Program-made: the position numbers and the translations under genes | From: an uncultured Bacteroidota bacterium | Lineage (GTDB): Bacteria; Bacteroidota; Bacteroidia; Chitinophagales; Chitinophagaceae | Direction: 5' to 3' | Assembly (NCBI GenBank): GCA_903929195.1 | Contig: CAIYTT010000226.1 | Location: 1 to 44,149, forward strand | Length of the DNA: 44,149 nucleotides | The notes under the pieces: model-generated | Databases searched by the model: none | What the model was told of the DNA's origin: nothing | What the model saw: the letters and a program-made list of their open reading frames with translations, nothing else | Shown here: piece after piece, positions 33,383-42,800 of the stretch | Layout of the letters: each line of letters begins with the position of its first letter | Numbering within the stretch: position 1 is the stretch's first letter

Positions 33383-34687
33383 ATGGATAAATTTGAAATA
33401 TACGGTGGTAAAAAATTGCACGGTACTATTACTCCGCAAGGTGCAAAAAACGAAGCATTACAAGTGCTATGCGCAGCATTACTTACCGATGAGGAGGTAA
33501 CAATAAATAATGTACCCGATATTCTGGATGTAAATACATTAATAGAATTATTAGAAGATATGGGTGTAAAAATAACCCGACCACATAAAAATATAATTAT
33601 TCTAAAGGCTGATAACATAGACCCCGATTTTTTTACTACAAAAGCATTCCAAAGTAAGTCGGGTAAGTTAAGGGGTACTGTTATGCTTGCAGGCCCCTTA
33701 TTAGCAAGATTTAAAAAAGCATATATACCACAACCCGGTGGCGATAAAATAGGCAGACGTAGATTAGATACACATATAAGAGGTTTCGAGAAAATGAACG
33801 TTTTGTTTAATTACGATGCAAACCTAAGTTTGTTTTCTCTTGATGGTTCTAATTTAAAAGGTGCTGATATTGTATTAGAAGAACCATCAGTAACAGGTAC
33901 TGCAAATATAATTATGGCTGCCATTTTGGCAGAAGGAACTACTACTATTTATAATGCTGCTTGTGAACCTTATGTACAACAACTTTGTAATATGCTCAAT
34001 TTTATGGGGGCAAAAATCAGCGGCATCAGCTCTAATTTTTTAACCATACAGGGTGTAAGTAAATTAAACGGATGCACACACCGGTTACTTGCCGATATGA
34101 TAGAGGTAGGTTCTTTTATAGGCTTGGCTGCAATGACACAAAGCGAAATAACCATAAAAAATGCCGATGTAAAACATTTAGGTATTATACCCGAAACATT
34201 TAGCAGAATAGGAATACATTTTGAAATTAAAGGGGATGATATTTTTGTACCCACACAAGAACATTATGAGATTAGTAAATTTATAGATGGTTCCATACTT
34301 ACTGTTTACGACCACCCTTGGCCCGGCTTTACTCCCGACCTTATAAGTGTAATTATTGTAATAGCCACACAGGCAAGAGGTACGCTGCTTGCACACCAAA
34401 AAATGTTTGAAAGCAGATTGTTCTTTGTAGATAAATTAATAGAAATGGGTGCACAAATAGTACTGTGCGACCCTCATAGGGCTGTAGTTATAGGCTTAGA
34501 TAAACAGGTGTCTTTGCGTGGTATTAATATGGTATCACCCGATATTAGAGCTGGTGTAGCACTCCTTATTGCTGCACTATCTGCTAATGGTAAAAGTACC
34601 ATTCAAAATATTAGACAAATAGACCGTGGTTACGAACGGATAGATGAACGATTAAATGCACTGGGTGCAGATATAAGACGTATTTAA
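33383..34687 (+). CDS. murA: UDP-N-acetylglucosamine 1-carboxyvinyltransferase MurA
   Basis: A 434-residue enzyme from ATG 33383 that transfers enolpyruvyl from PEP to UDP-GlcNAc, the first committed step of peptidoglycan synthesis in the cytoplasm. Signatures: GGKKLHGTITPQGAKNEALQ at the N-terminus (catalytic Lys/Asn region), SGKLRGTVMLAGPLLARF, the loop PGGDKIGRRRLDTHI, and DHPWPGFTPDLISVIIV. In the loop the position of the E. coli catalytic Cys115 is Asp121, the natural C-to-D variant associated with fosfomycin insensitivity. ATG 33323 would add 20 residues but lies in a terminator and upstream of the -7 element, so 33383 is chosen. Length is normal. Confidence 0.96.
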   Translation: MDKFEIYGGKKLHGTITPQGAKNEALQVLCAALLTDEEVTINNVPDILDVNTLIELLEDMGVKITRPHKNIIILKADNIDPDFFTTKAFQSKSGKLRGTVMLAGPLLARFKKAYIPQPGGDKIGRRRLDTHIRGFEKMNVLFNYDANLSLFSLDGSNLKGADIVLEEPSVTGTANIIMAAILAEGTTTIYNAACEPYVQQLCNMLNFMGAKISGISSNFLTIQGVSKLNGCTHRLLADMIEVGSFIGLAAMTQSEITIKNADVKHLGIIPETFSRIGIHFEIKGDDIFVPTQEHYEISKFIDGSILTVYDHPWPGFTPDLISVIIVIATQARGTLLAHQKMFESRLFFVDKLIEMGAQIVLCDPHRAVVIGLDKQVSLRGINMVSPDIRAGVALLIAALSANGKSTIQNIRQIDRGYERIDERLNALGADIRRI

Positions 34688-35054
34688 TTCTTTATTAAAA
34701 TACATTCATTTTTTCCTTGTTGTTACTATTAATTAGTGCTTACTAATAAGTATAAACCATGATTTTGTTAGCATCTTAGAGATTACTAATTCGCTAAGAT
34801 GCTAACTATTATATAAAGTATTAAAAATAAATGTACCTGTATTTTTACAACTGAATTTACATGGGTTTCACAAAGTATGCAAAGCTTAATTTGTACCCAC
34901 AACGATTTATGATAGTGAAACAATATTGGATTTTTCATTTGTATATAAATCAATAACTAAAAACGAAAAGGCATTAAAGCTGCTATAAAAAATATATTAT
35001 ATTATATCTACTGGGGCTTAATATTATAGAATAGGGAACCTCATATACGAGAAA
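34688..35054. other. Intergenic region between murA and the UbiA-like gene
   Basis: 367 bases between converging genes with no coding potential. It contains the perfect stem-loop at 34767-34806 and an AT-rich remainder in which I see no further structure. Confidence 0.5.
34767..34806. terminator. Stem-loop after murA
   Basis: GTTAGCATCTTAG (34767-34779) and CTAAGATGCTAAC (34794-34806) form a perfect 13-bp stem with a 14-nt loop, 80 nt past the murA stop. It is followed by TATTATATAAAG rather than a clean T-run; on the minus strand a short T-rich stretch is also absent. It is a possible terminator for murA or a dispersed palindrome. Confidence 0.5.
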
Positions 35055-35897
35055 TTATATAACAAAAACAGCTAAAGAATAAATTAACATTACACCATCT
35101 GCGAGTAATAAATAGGCAATTTCAGATGGGTATTTTTTTAAAAATAAAATAACTAATCTAATAATGATAATTGTAAAAAAAGCAGAAAAAAGTCTTTCAA
35201 TTATATGAAATCTAAAATACTGTAGGATGGAAGCAATCAAAAAAGCAATCAGCAAAAAATATATTAATACATAGCTTTTTTTGAGCCCTATTAAAGTAGG
35301 CAATGTTTTAATATTTGTTTTACTATCAATAGTAATATCACGTATATCATAAAGAATGCACAAAACAAATATTAATAAAAATCTACCGAAAATATCAAAA
35401 ATATAATTAATTATTTGTGCATGCAAATAGATTATTGGTAAAACAGTAGTAGCAAAAGTCCATACAAATGATAATATTAATATTTTAAGCCAACCGTAAT
35501 CTCGTAATCTTTTTTTAGTATTAAATGGTAAAAAAGGTAAGAAATATGCAAAAGCAAAAAATGCAAGCAACATAGATAGAAAAGCAATCTGAATTGGCAA
35601 AAAAAACATACTTATAATAATAAATAAAACCCCAATCGAAACAAATATAATACGAAAATATATATAATCATTATGAAAGAGAAATTTATATTTTTTTGAT
35701 TGACTATTTAACCTGTAAAAATTAGGTGTATTATAAACTAAAATGGTGGCACCAAATAATAACAAATGAAGGGGATTATATATAAAAGGAATATCCCTAT
35801 TTATTAGGTATTCTGTAGCCATGCATAGAGCAACAGCACAACATGCTGTATATAAATTTGTTTTAAGAAAAAAATAGAATATTTTTTTTAAAAGCAT
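35055..35897 (-). CDS. UbiA-superfamily-like membrane protein
   Basis: About 280 residues from ATG 35897, with roughly eight membrane helices. The segment DIRDITIDSKTNIKTLPTLI matches the second Asp-rich motif (DxxDxxxD) and following helix of UbiA prenyltransferases. The first Asp-rich motif (NDxxDxxxD) is not present; the corresponding place reads ILVYNTPNFYRL, which may be characteristic of this Bacteroidota branch. The enzyme family prenylates aromatic acceptors for quinones or haem O, but the substrate is not assignable here. An upstream in-frame start at 35984 would add 29 very hydrophobic residues through AT-rich DNA; the -7 element at 35904-35911 supports the downstream start. It is divergent from the Crp/Fnr gene. 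Confidence 0.75.
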   Translation of the reverse strand: MLLKKIFYFFLKTNLYTACCAVALCMATEYLINRDIPFIYNPLHLLLFGATILVYNTPNFYRLNSQSKKYKFLFHNDYIYFRIIFVSIGVLFIIISMFFLPIQIAFLSMLLAFFAFAYFLPFLPFNTKKRLRDYGWLKILILSFVWTFATTVLPIIYLHAQIINYIFDIFGRFLLIFVLCILYDIRDITIDSKTNIKTLPTLIGLKKSYVLIYFLLIAFLIASILQYFRFHIIERLFSAFFTIIIIRLVILFLKKYPSEIAYLLLADGVMLIYSLAVFVI

Positions 35898-35903
35898 TAT
35901 ACA

Positions 35904-35911
35904 CAAAAATA
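35904..35911 (-). promoter_or_regulatory. -7 element for the UbiA-like gene
   Basis: Minus-strand TATTTTTG is an exact TAnnTTTG match, but AT-rich context makes chance likely. It lies 6 nt before ATG 35897, implying a very short leader. Confidence 0.35.
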
Positions 35912-36014
35912 ATACCTTAATGCAAACAATAAAAATATAAAATAAAAATATTATCTTGCATAAAACAAAAATAATGTATAACAACTATTCATATTCTTAG
36001 ATTCCATACGACCC

Positions 36015-36551
36015 ATGAGTATAGAATTAAAAGAAGAACTTACAAAAGAACTAGAAATAATAGAAATACCTAAACGAACCGTTTTATTAAAAGAAGGGCA
36101 AAGATGCGATTATGTATATGTTGTATTACAGGGGTTAATGAGAATGTATTATATAAAAGATGATGATGAAATATGCTCTAGGTTTATGGACGAACAGCAT
36201 ATATGCATTTCTGTAAGAAGCTTTTTCAGTAGAGAAACGGGATATGAGTATATAGAAACATTAGAAAACTCAACACTCACCCGTATTAGCCACGATAGAT
36301 TGCAATTCTTGTATAATACCCTACTTGAATTTAATTATATAACGAGAGTTATTACCGAACTTTACTTTATAAAAAGCGAGGAAAGGCTTTATTTATTAAG
36401 AAAACAAAGTGTAGAAGAACGATATGTATTTTTTAGCACAAATTATACTACGCTAATGCAAAGAGTCCCCTTAAAACATATTGCTACTCATTTAGGCACA
36501 TCAATAGAAACAATTAGTAGAATTAGAAATAAAATTAGTCAGAAAAAATAA
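36015..36551 (+). CDS. Crp/Fnr-family transcriptional regulator
   Basis: A 178-residue protein with a cyclic-nucleotide-binding fold (about 10-115: RTVLLKEGQRCDYVYVVLQG, LMRMYYIKDDDEICSRF) and a C-terminal helix-turn-helix (about 150-178: VPLKHIATHLGTSIETISRI). The usual R/S cAMP-binding signature is not evident, as in most Bacteroidota members, so the ligand is unknown. It is short for the family (about 190-230 aa), mainly at the N-terminus. It lies divergent to the UbiA-like gene and 36 nt upstream of a conserved small-protein gene with which it may be co-transcribed. Confidence 0.9.
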   Translation: MSIELKEELTKELEIIEIPKRTVLLKEGQRCDYVYVVLQGLMRMYYIKDDDEICSRFMDEQHICISVRSFFSRETGYEYIETLENSTLTRISHDRLQFLYNTLLEFNYITRVITELYFIKSEERLYLLRKQSVEERYVFFSTNYTTLMQRVPLKHIATHLGTSIETISRIRNKISQKK

Positions 36552-36586
36552 ATTGCTTAATTTTACTAAATATAAAACTGTAAAAA

Positions 36587-36994
36587 ATGGAATATAATAT
36601 AGGTACAAAAGAGAATCCGATGGAGCTAAAAACACCTCCACTCAGTTCAGATTTTACAATGCATATTGAAGAAAAAGAAGGTAAAGAAATATTAGTATGT
36701 ACTGTAGGAAAAACAATATTACATTACAATACTAACTGCATAAATGATTTGCATGAAATGTTAAAAACTCATGGCGACTGGATGGAATTAGGTAGTGCAG
36801 ATGAACAAAAACCTGCTAAAGAAGGCACGGTAGAAGCGTGGGGAAGAGCTGAAACAAACCCTATAGCCGGTTGGTATGGAATGAAAAAAGGATTAAGAGG
36901 TCGCTTCGGTATGTATGTACCTCCATTAATGGAAAAATTAGGACTTGCTGAGCTCACGCACGAACCAAAAAATAATAAGATGAAAGCTATTTAA
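36587..36994 (+). CDS. Conserved small protein of unknown function
   Basis: A 135-residue soluble protein with no signal peptide. Several blocks look strongly constrained: GTKENPMELKTPPLSSDFTM at the N-terminus, HGDWMELGSADEQKPAKEGT in the middle and GWYGMKKGLRGRFGMYVPPL near the C-terminus. I believe it belongs to an uncharacterised family (possibly DUF6855, not certain). The Trp/Gly/Asp-rich middle resembles a ligand-binding or nucleic-acid-binding surface, but no activity is inferable. It sits between a Crp/Fnr regulator and an HSDR_N_2 nuclease, all on the same strand with short gaps. Confidence 0.75.
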   Translation: MEYNIGTKENPMELKTPPLSSDFTMHIEEKEGKEILVCTVGKTILHYNTNCINDLHEMLKTHGDWMELGSADEQKPAKEGTVEAWGRAETNPIAGWYGMKKGLRGRFGMYVPPLMEKLGLAELTHEPKNNKMKAI

Positions 36995-37023
36995 TTATAA
37001 GAGATTTCATATTAAGTAGAAAT

Positions 37024-37467
37024 ATGATTAAATTGGATTTCACAGATATTGAATTAAAAATACAGAAAACTCAAGATAAAACAACTGTATTTGACCCTAT
37101 TAGAAAAAAATGGTTTTTATTAAGTCCTGAAGAACATGTAAGGCAATACATTATTTTATATATTATAAAAGTATTAAAATATCCTATTTCAAAAATTGCA
37201 ATAGAAAAAAATATAAAAGTAGGAACATTAAATAAAAGATTTGATATTGTAGTATATAACAATAACCATGCACCATGGTTATTAATAGAATGTAAAGCTC
37301 CAAAAATACCGATAACCGAAAAAACATTGTTTCAGTTATTAAGCTATCAAAGCAAAATAAATTGCAAATATTGGTTTTTGTCAAATGGCATAGATAATTA
37401 TTGTGCAGATGCAACAGACATTAATGAAATTAAATGGCTAAATAATTTACCTGGATATTGCTTTTAA
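37024..37467 (+). CDS. HSDR_N_2 (type I restriction R N-terminal-like) PD-(D/E)XK protein
   Basis: A 147-residue protein consisting only of the PD-(D/E)xK nuclease-like domain related to the HsdR N-terminus: VRQYIILYIIKVLKYPISKI, then D74 in RFDIVVYN and E89-x-K91 in LLIECKAP, and a final strand-helix QLLSYQSKINCKYWFLSNG. Such stand-alone proteins are widespread and usually single-copy in Bacteroidota, so a housekeeping DNA-processing role is more likely than restriction (inference). Its 3' end overlaps the convergent S41 protease gene by 21 nt. Confidence 0.88.
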   Translation: MIKLDFTDIELKIQKTQDKTTVFDPIRKKWFLLSPEEHVRQYIILYIIKVLKYPISKIAIEKNIKVGTLNKRFDIVVYNNNHAPWLLIECKAPKIPITEKTLFQLLSYQSKINCKYWFLSNGIDNYCADATDINEIKWLNNLPGYCF

Positions 37468-39090
37468 ATATTCATCACTATTTAATACTTTTAATGTAGC
37501 TGATACTACTTTATCTTCTTTAAGACTTAAAGAATAGTAACCATTTTCATTAAATATATATCTTGCTAAAGCAGCTTTAAGCATTGAACAAAAGTAATGC
37601 TCATTATCCTTTAAGTATAATTTTTTTTGTACATCAATTCTATCTTTATAACTTAATTTACTATAATATAATTCCAATATTTTACACTCATTCTTAAAAT
37701 AATTACTATAATCGTTAATAGTATTAAATTTCAAATATTGATAATTATGAATAAAAAAATCCCAAACAGCAGCTTTTGCCTCATCTGCATATATTAGTGA
37801 ATAGATTCCGGTAACAACCTTTTGGGAATCATACGATACATAAATATCCGGTTTAATACCACCATTACCATATACAACTCTCATTTTAGATGTATAATAG
37901 CGTGTTGTGTCATTTTCAATCAGAGAATCGTTTATCAATAAATTCCCCTCTTCCAGTCTTTTTTCATAATCTTCAATATATGCGTCTTTACCTTTCGCAT
38001 AAGAACGCTGAATGCATCTACCTGAAGGAGTATAATATTTTGCAATAGTAAGTCGTAACCCCGCACCATCAGCCATATCATATTGCTCTTGCACTAATCC
38101 CTTCCCAAAACTACGCCTACCAACAATTACACCCCTATCCCAATCTTGTATAGCACCAGCAAGAATTTCGCTAGCCGATGCCGAACTTTCATTAATTAAT
38201 ATTGCAAGTTTACCAGTCTCAAATGTACATTTATCACCGGCTCTATATTCAGTTTTAGGTGAGTGTAAGCCTTTTGTATAAACAATAAGTTTTTTATCAT
38301 TCAGTAATTCATCTGCAATAGAAGTAGCTGCTTCAAGATAACCACCCGGATTATCTCTTAAATCTATAATCAATTGAGCAGCACCTAAACCCATTAGATA
38401 TTTTAAAGCAACAATAAACTCAGAGTGAGTTGTGCTACTAAATCTTGAAATTTTAATGTAGCCTGTAAGTGAATCAACCATTATAGTAGCATCTACACTA
38501 TGTATGGGTATAATATCCCGAGACATGGGCAATTGCTTTATTTTACCATTTAAAGCATTTATGCAAAATAAAGAAACATTCGTTTTTTGTTTACCTCGCA
38601 ATAAAGATGCTATTTTTTCACTCGTAATCTTATTTCCGGCAACTAATTGTTCATTTACTTTAATAAGTTCATCACCAACAGTGATACCAGCTTTATATGC
38701 AGGTCCATTAATAACTACAGATGTTATTCGTATGGTATCCCGTATTATTGCATATTCAACTCCAATTCCTGAAAAATTACCTTCAAGGTCATCATTTTCT
38801 TCTTGTAAATTTTCTGCAGGAATAAAAATTGTGTGAGGATCTAAATTTTTCAAAATCCCGGAAATAGCATTTTTATATAATAAGTTTGAATTAACGCTAT
38901 CCACATATTTATCATTAATAAGTTCAATCATTTCTTCTAACTTATCATTATTTTTAAATACAGCACTTACATCACGTTTATTTCGTAATGAATCTTTTAG
39001 ATTAAAACCTAATACCATTCCCAAAATCAAGACTAAAGAAAAAAATAATGGAGTACCTACTTTCAATCTATCATTTCCTTTTACATTCAT
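37447..39090 (-). CDS. S41-family C-terminal processing peptidase (Prc/CtpA type)
   Basis: A 547-residue envelope serine protease. It has an N-terminal membrane anchor or signal (about 13-30, TPLFFSLVLILGMVLGF), a PDZ domain (about 95-180, with GIGVEY and GPAYKAGITVGDELIKVN), and a catalytic S41 domain (about 190-375) with Ser305 in SASASEI and Lys330 in SFGKGLVQ as the Ser-Lys dyad. A C-terminal extension (about 400-547) beyond the enterobacterial CtpA core is typical of Bacteroidota copies. It probably trims or degrades periplasmic proteins from their C-termini. The 3' end overlaps the HSDR_N_2 gene by 21 nt, convergent, leaving no room for an independent terminator. Confidence 0.95.
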   Translation of the reverse strand: MNVKGNDRLKVGTPLFFSLVLILGMVLGFNLKDSLRNKRDVSAVFKNNDKLEEMIELINDKYVDSVNSNLLYKNAISGILKNLDPHTIFIPAENLQEENDDLEGNFSGIGVEYAIIRDTIRITSVVINGPAYKAGITVGDELIKVNEQLVAGNKITSEKIASLLRGKQKTNVSLFCINALNGKIKQLPMSRDIIPIHSVDATIMVDSLTGYIKISRFSSTTHSEFIVALKYLMGLGAAQLIIDLRDNPGGYLEAATSIADELLNDKKLIVYTKGLHSPKTEYRAGDKCTFETGKLAILINESSASASEILAGAIQDWDRGVIVGRRSFGKGLVQEQYDMADGAGLRLTIAKYYTPSGRCIQRSYAKGKDAYIEDYEKRLEEGNLLINDSLIENDTTRYYTSKMRVVYGNGGIKPDIYVSYDSQKVVTGIYSLIYADEAKAAVWDFFIHNYQYLKFNTINDYSNYFKNECKILELYYSKLSYKDRIDVQKKLYLKDNEHYFCSMLKAALARYIFNENGYYSLSLKEDKVVSATLKVLNSDEYLKAISR

Positions 39091-39109
39091 TTTTTAATAT
39101 TACTATATA

Positions 39110-39117
39110 CAAAGGTA
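39110..39117 (-). promoter_or_regulatory. -7 element for the S41 protease gene
   Basis: Minus-strand TACCTTTG, an exact -7 match, 19 nt before the ATG at 39090. The -33 is unclear. Confidence 0.6.
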
Positions 39118-39204
39118 CAAAACAAAAAATAGCAAGAAGAAAATATAATATTAAAAATAAAACATAAAAACATTGAAATAGGTTAAAATAATCACTTCAT
39201 ATAA

Positions 39205-39232
39205 TTGGACAATGAATAAAAAAGTAATTTTA
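39205..39232 (+). promoter_or_regulatory. Promoter candidate for the DUF2889 gene
   Basis: TTG (39205-39207), 17-nt spacer, TAATTTTA (39225-39232), one mismatch from the -7 consensus; ATG follows 20 nt later. Confidence 0.4.
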
Positions 39233-39252
39233 CAATCTAAAAAATAAAATAA

Positions 39253-39768
39253 ATGGAAAGATTTCAAAATGAGAATATATCTTTTAATTACGAAAGGATA
39301 CCTGTAAAAAGATTAGTTTCTAAAAGAGATATTGGTATTGAAGCTTTTGAATTGGAAAATGGATATCTAATGCTTGAAGCAACTTTATTAGACCCTTATC
39401 ATTTAATAAGATTAAATATCCATATTGAACCTCATAGTAAAGAAATAGTGCACTCAAAAAGCGAATTCGCAAATCACCCACATGCAAATTGCCCACATGT
39501 AGCAGAAAAAGCAAAATCGCTAATTGGATTAAAAATAGAACGAGGTATTACAAAATTAATCTTACAGAGAATTGGTGGTAGTGAGGGCTGTGTTCATTTA
39601 CGCGAATTAGCATTAGAAACCATCAATTTTGCTGCAACTACTCTTATTGGATATGATGAAGGATTTGGGCTTATGAGCAGAGAATTTAATATACAAGATG
39701 AAGAGCAAAGGTTTGAAGCATCAAGGCATTTATTAAGAAACACTTGCTACATATATAAAGATAAATAA
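39253..39768 (+). CDS. DUF2889-like protein
   Basis: A 171-residue soluble protein. The GGSEGCVHLRELALETINFA segment (about 114-134), the early GYLMLEATLLDP strand and the HPHANCPHVAEKAKSLIGLK part match the layout of DUF2889, whose signature is a Gly-Cys-x-His-Leu motif (the Cys-His could bind metal; inference). Function is unknown. It is flanked on the left by the divergent S41 protease gene and followed by a strong bidirectional terminator shared with the converging giant Ig-repeat gene. Confidence 0.75.
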   Translation: MERFQNENISFNYERIPVKRLVSKRDIGIEAFELENGYLMLEATLLDPYHLIRLNIHIEPHSKEIVHSKSEFANHPHANCPHVAEKAKSLIGLKIERGITKLILQRIGGSEGCVHLRELALETINFAATTLIGYDEGFGLMSREFNIQDEEQRFEASRHLLRNTCYIYKDK

Positions 39769-39792
39769 CTAAAATAGCAAAATTAGCATATA

Positions 39793-39828
39793 AAAAAGTG
39801 GCTGTCTAAACAAAGACAGCCACTTTTT
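39793..39828. terminator. Bidirectional terminator
   Basis: AAAAAGTGGCTGTCT (39793-39807) and AGACAGCCACTTTTT (39814-39828) form a perfect 15-bp stem with a 6-nt loop, with A/T runs on both outer sides, placed between two converging genes. Confidence 0.94.
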
Positions 39829-39843
39829 ATCTATTCATGAATA

Positions 39844-42800
39844 CTATTTTTCAACAACTATTCTAAAATTAGAAACTTGACCATTATTTTCTTGAATACT
39901 AATTAAATATACTCCAGGAACTAAATGTGTAATATTTAATACCGATGTTCCATCAATAAATTCAATATTATCAGAATAAACAACTTGACCCGAATAGTTA
40001 ATTGCCTTAACTGTAGCAAAGCCATTTTGAATTGTACTCTGTGTAATATTAATAATCCCATTTGTTGGGTTAGGATACAATGTATAAGTATTAGCAGCTT
40101 CTTGCAATGATGAATTTGAACCATTACCAATTCTACATGAGTTTAATGTAATAGAAGCTGTCTGATAACAAGTAGTAGAAGCAACCGTATAGGTAATTGT
40201 TGGTGTACCGGCAGCAACACCTGTTACAATACCTGATGAAGACCCAACAGTAGCAAGGGTAATATCACTGGAACTCCAAACACCACTACTTGTAGCATCT
40301 GAAAGCGTTGTTGAACCACTTGCACATAAAGTTGTAGTACCGGAAATTGCAGCAGTAGAATTTGTTGTTACAGTAATATTTTTTGTAGCAGGACAAAAAC
40401 CAAGAGTATATTTTATAGTTCCTACTCCGGCACTTATAGGAGTTATAACACCGCTACTAGCATCAATAGAGAAAAAGCTCGAAGTAGTTGACCAAGTACC
40501 ACCGCCAAATGCATCTGTAGCTGTTGTTACATTACCTAAACAAACTTTTGAATTGCTAGAAATTGCAGATGGGCTTTGATAGACTGTAAAACTACCGGTA
40601 GCATAACAACCTGTGGAAAGTGTATAAGATATACGAACAGTACCACCGGATACACCTGATAAAATACCAGAACTTGAACCGATTGTTGCAACTCCTGTAT
40701 TACTTGTTGACCAAGTACCGCCACCAGTCGCATCAGAAAAAGTTGCCGTTTGTGCACTACATGTAGAGCTAATGCCAGTAATTGAACTCGGGTTAGAATT
40801 TACTGTTATTGTAGCAGAAACGGCACAACCGTTTAAAGTATAATTAATATTAGGACTACCTGTAGCAACTCCTGTTACTACACCAGAACTTCCAACAACA
40901 GTGGCCATGCTCGTATTACTGCTTGTCCAAGTACCGCTTGATGTTAAATCAGAAAGTGCTGTAGTAGCACCAATACAAACATTAGGGATACCTAAAATTG
41001 TTTGTGGCGTTGCATTTACAGATTCAGTAGCAGTTATTGAACACCCGGTCGGTAATGCATAAGATATTGTGGTAGTACCGGCAGTAATTCCTGTAACAAT
41101 ACCTGTAGAAATATCAATTGAAGCATTACCTGAATTTAAACTATACCAGGATCCACCTGTTGAAGTGTTAGATAATGTTACAGTAGAACCAATACATACT
41201 ATATTAGAACCGGAAATTGAAGCAGGAAGAGGATTGACAGTTAATGGATACATTACATAGCAACCTGTTTTTAAATAACTTATAGTAGTTGTTCCTGCTG
41301 TTAAACCACTAACTAAACCTGTAGAACTATTAATACTTGCAACACTGGTTGAAGAAGAATACCAAGTACCGCTAGAAACTGCATCTGATAATGCCAAAGT
41401 TGAGCCAGTGCATAATGATGTACTCGCACCATTTATTGCAGTTGCACCGGTAATATATTCAGTAAAACCAATAGAACAGCCATGCGTTGGCTCCGTATAA
41501 TAAATTAATGCTGAACCCGGGGAAACTCCGGTAACTGTACCTGATGCAGAACCAATTGTAGCAATAGCAGTATTTGTAGAACTCCAAGTTCCACTTGCAA
41601 TAGCATCTGTTAAGGTAGTAGAGGCAAATGTACATATTGTGTTTGTACCGGAAATAGCAGTAGGTAATGCATTAACCGTAACTGAATAGGTTGCAGACAT
41701 ACAACCTGTTGTAGTATAATTAATTGTTGCAATTCCAACACCATTTGCACTAATAGTACCTGATGAATTAATCATTGCTATAGATGTGTTATTGCTTGTC
41801 CAAGATCCACCCCCTGTTACATCGGTTATTGTAATTGTAGAATTTAAACAAACATTATTGGGACCAGCAATTGGGGAAGGCCCTGATAATATAGTTTCAG
41901 ATCTTGTAGCAATACATCCATTTGAAGCTGTATATGTAATTGTAGGTGTACCTGCAGCAATACCTGTAACTGTACCTGATGACGAACCAACTGTAGCTAA
42001 GGTAATATCACTAGAACTCCATGTACCTCCGGCAGTAGCATCAGTAAGCGTAGTAGATTGATATGAACAGATTGATGTAGTACCCATTACAGAGAGGGGA
42101 GTTGCATTTACAGTAATTGGCAGTATAGCAGTACAACCTATTAATGAGTACGTTATAGTTGCTGTACCACCCATTACACCGGATACAGTACCGGTAGTAG
42201 AACCAACTGTTGCAATAGCAGTATTACTACTACTCCATGTGCCGGCAGGTGTGGCATCAGATAAAGACAAAGTATAACTTGTACAAACAGAATTATTACC
42301 TGAAACAGATGCAGGTGTTGTATTAACGGTAACGGTATAGGTTGCCGGTGTACATGTAGAATTAGTATAATTAATAGTTGTATTACCAACAGATACGCTT
42401 GTAACAATACCTGTGCTAGGATCTACACTTGCAATACCGGAATTGTTGCTACTCCACGTTCCACCACTGGTAGCATTAGATAAAGTAATATTACTACCAT
42501 TACATATAGTGTGCGAACCACTAATTGAACCAGGTGTAGCATTTACTGTAATTGCATAATTTGGAGTATTACAAGCCGATAATGTATAATATATGTTTGT
42601 AGTACCTGCTGTAAGCGGAGTAATAACTCCGGTACTACTATTAATAGATGCAACTGCTGTATTAGTAGAATGCCAAGTTCCTCCGGCTGTAGCATCAGTT
42701 AATGTTAATGTTGTACCTGTACATAAAGAGGAAATTGAACCATTAATTGCAGTTGCACCACCAATATATTCAGTAAATCCGACAGTACAACCATGTGTAG

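Noticed and set aside
35898-35984. Upstream start of the UbiA-like protein adding 29 hydrophobic residues
   Set aside because: It is composed of A/T-driven Ile/Phe/Leu codons, with a promoter-like element inside it.
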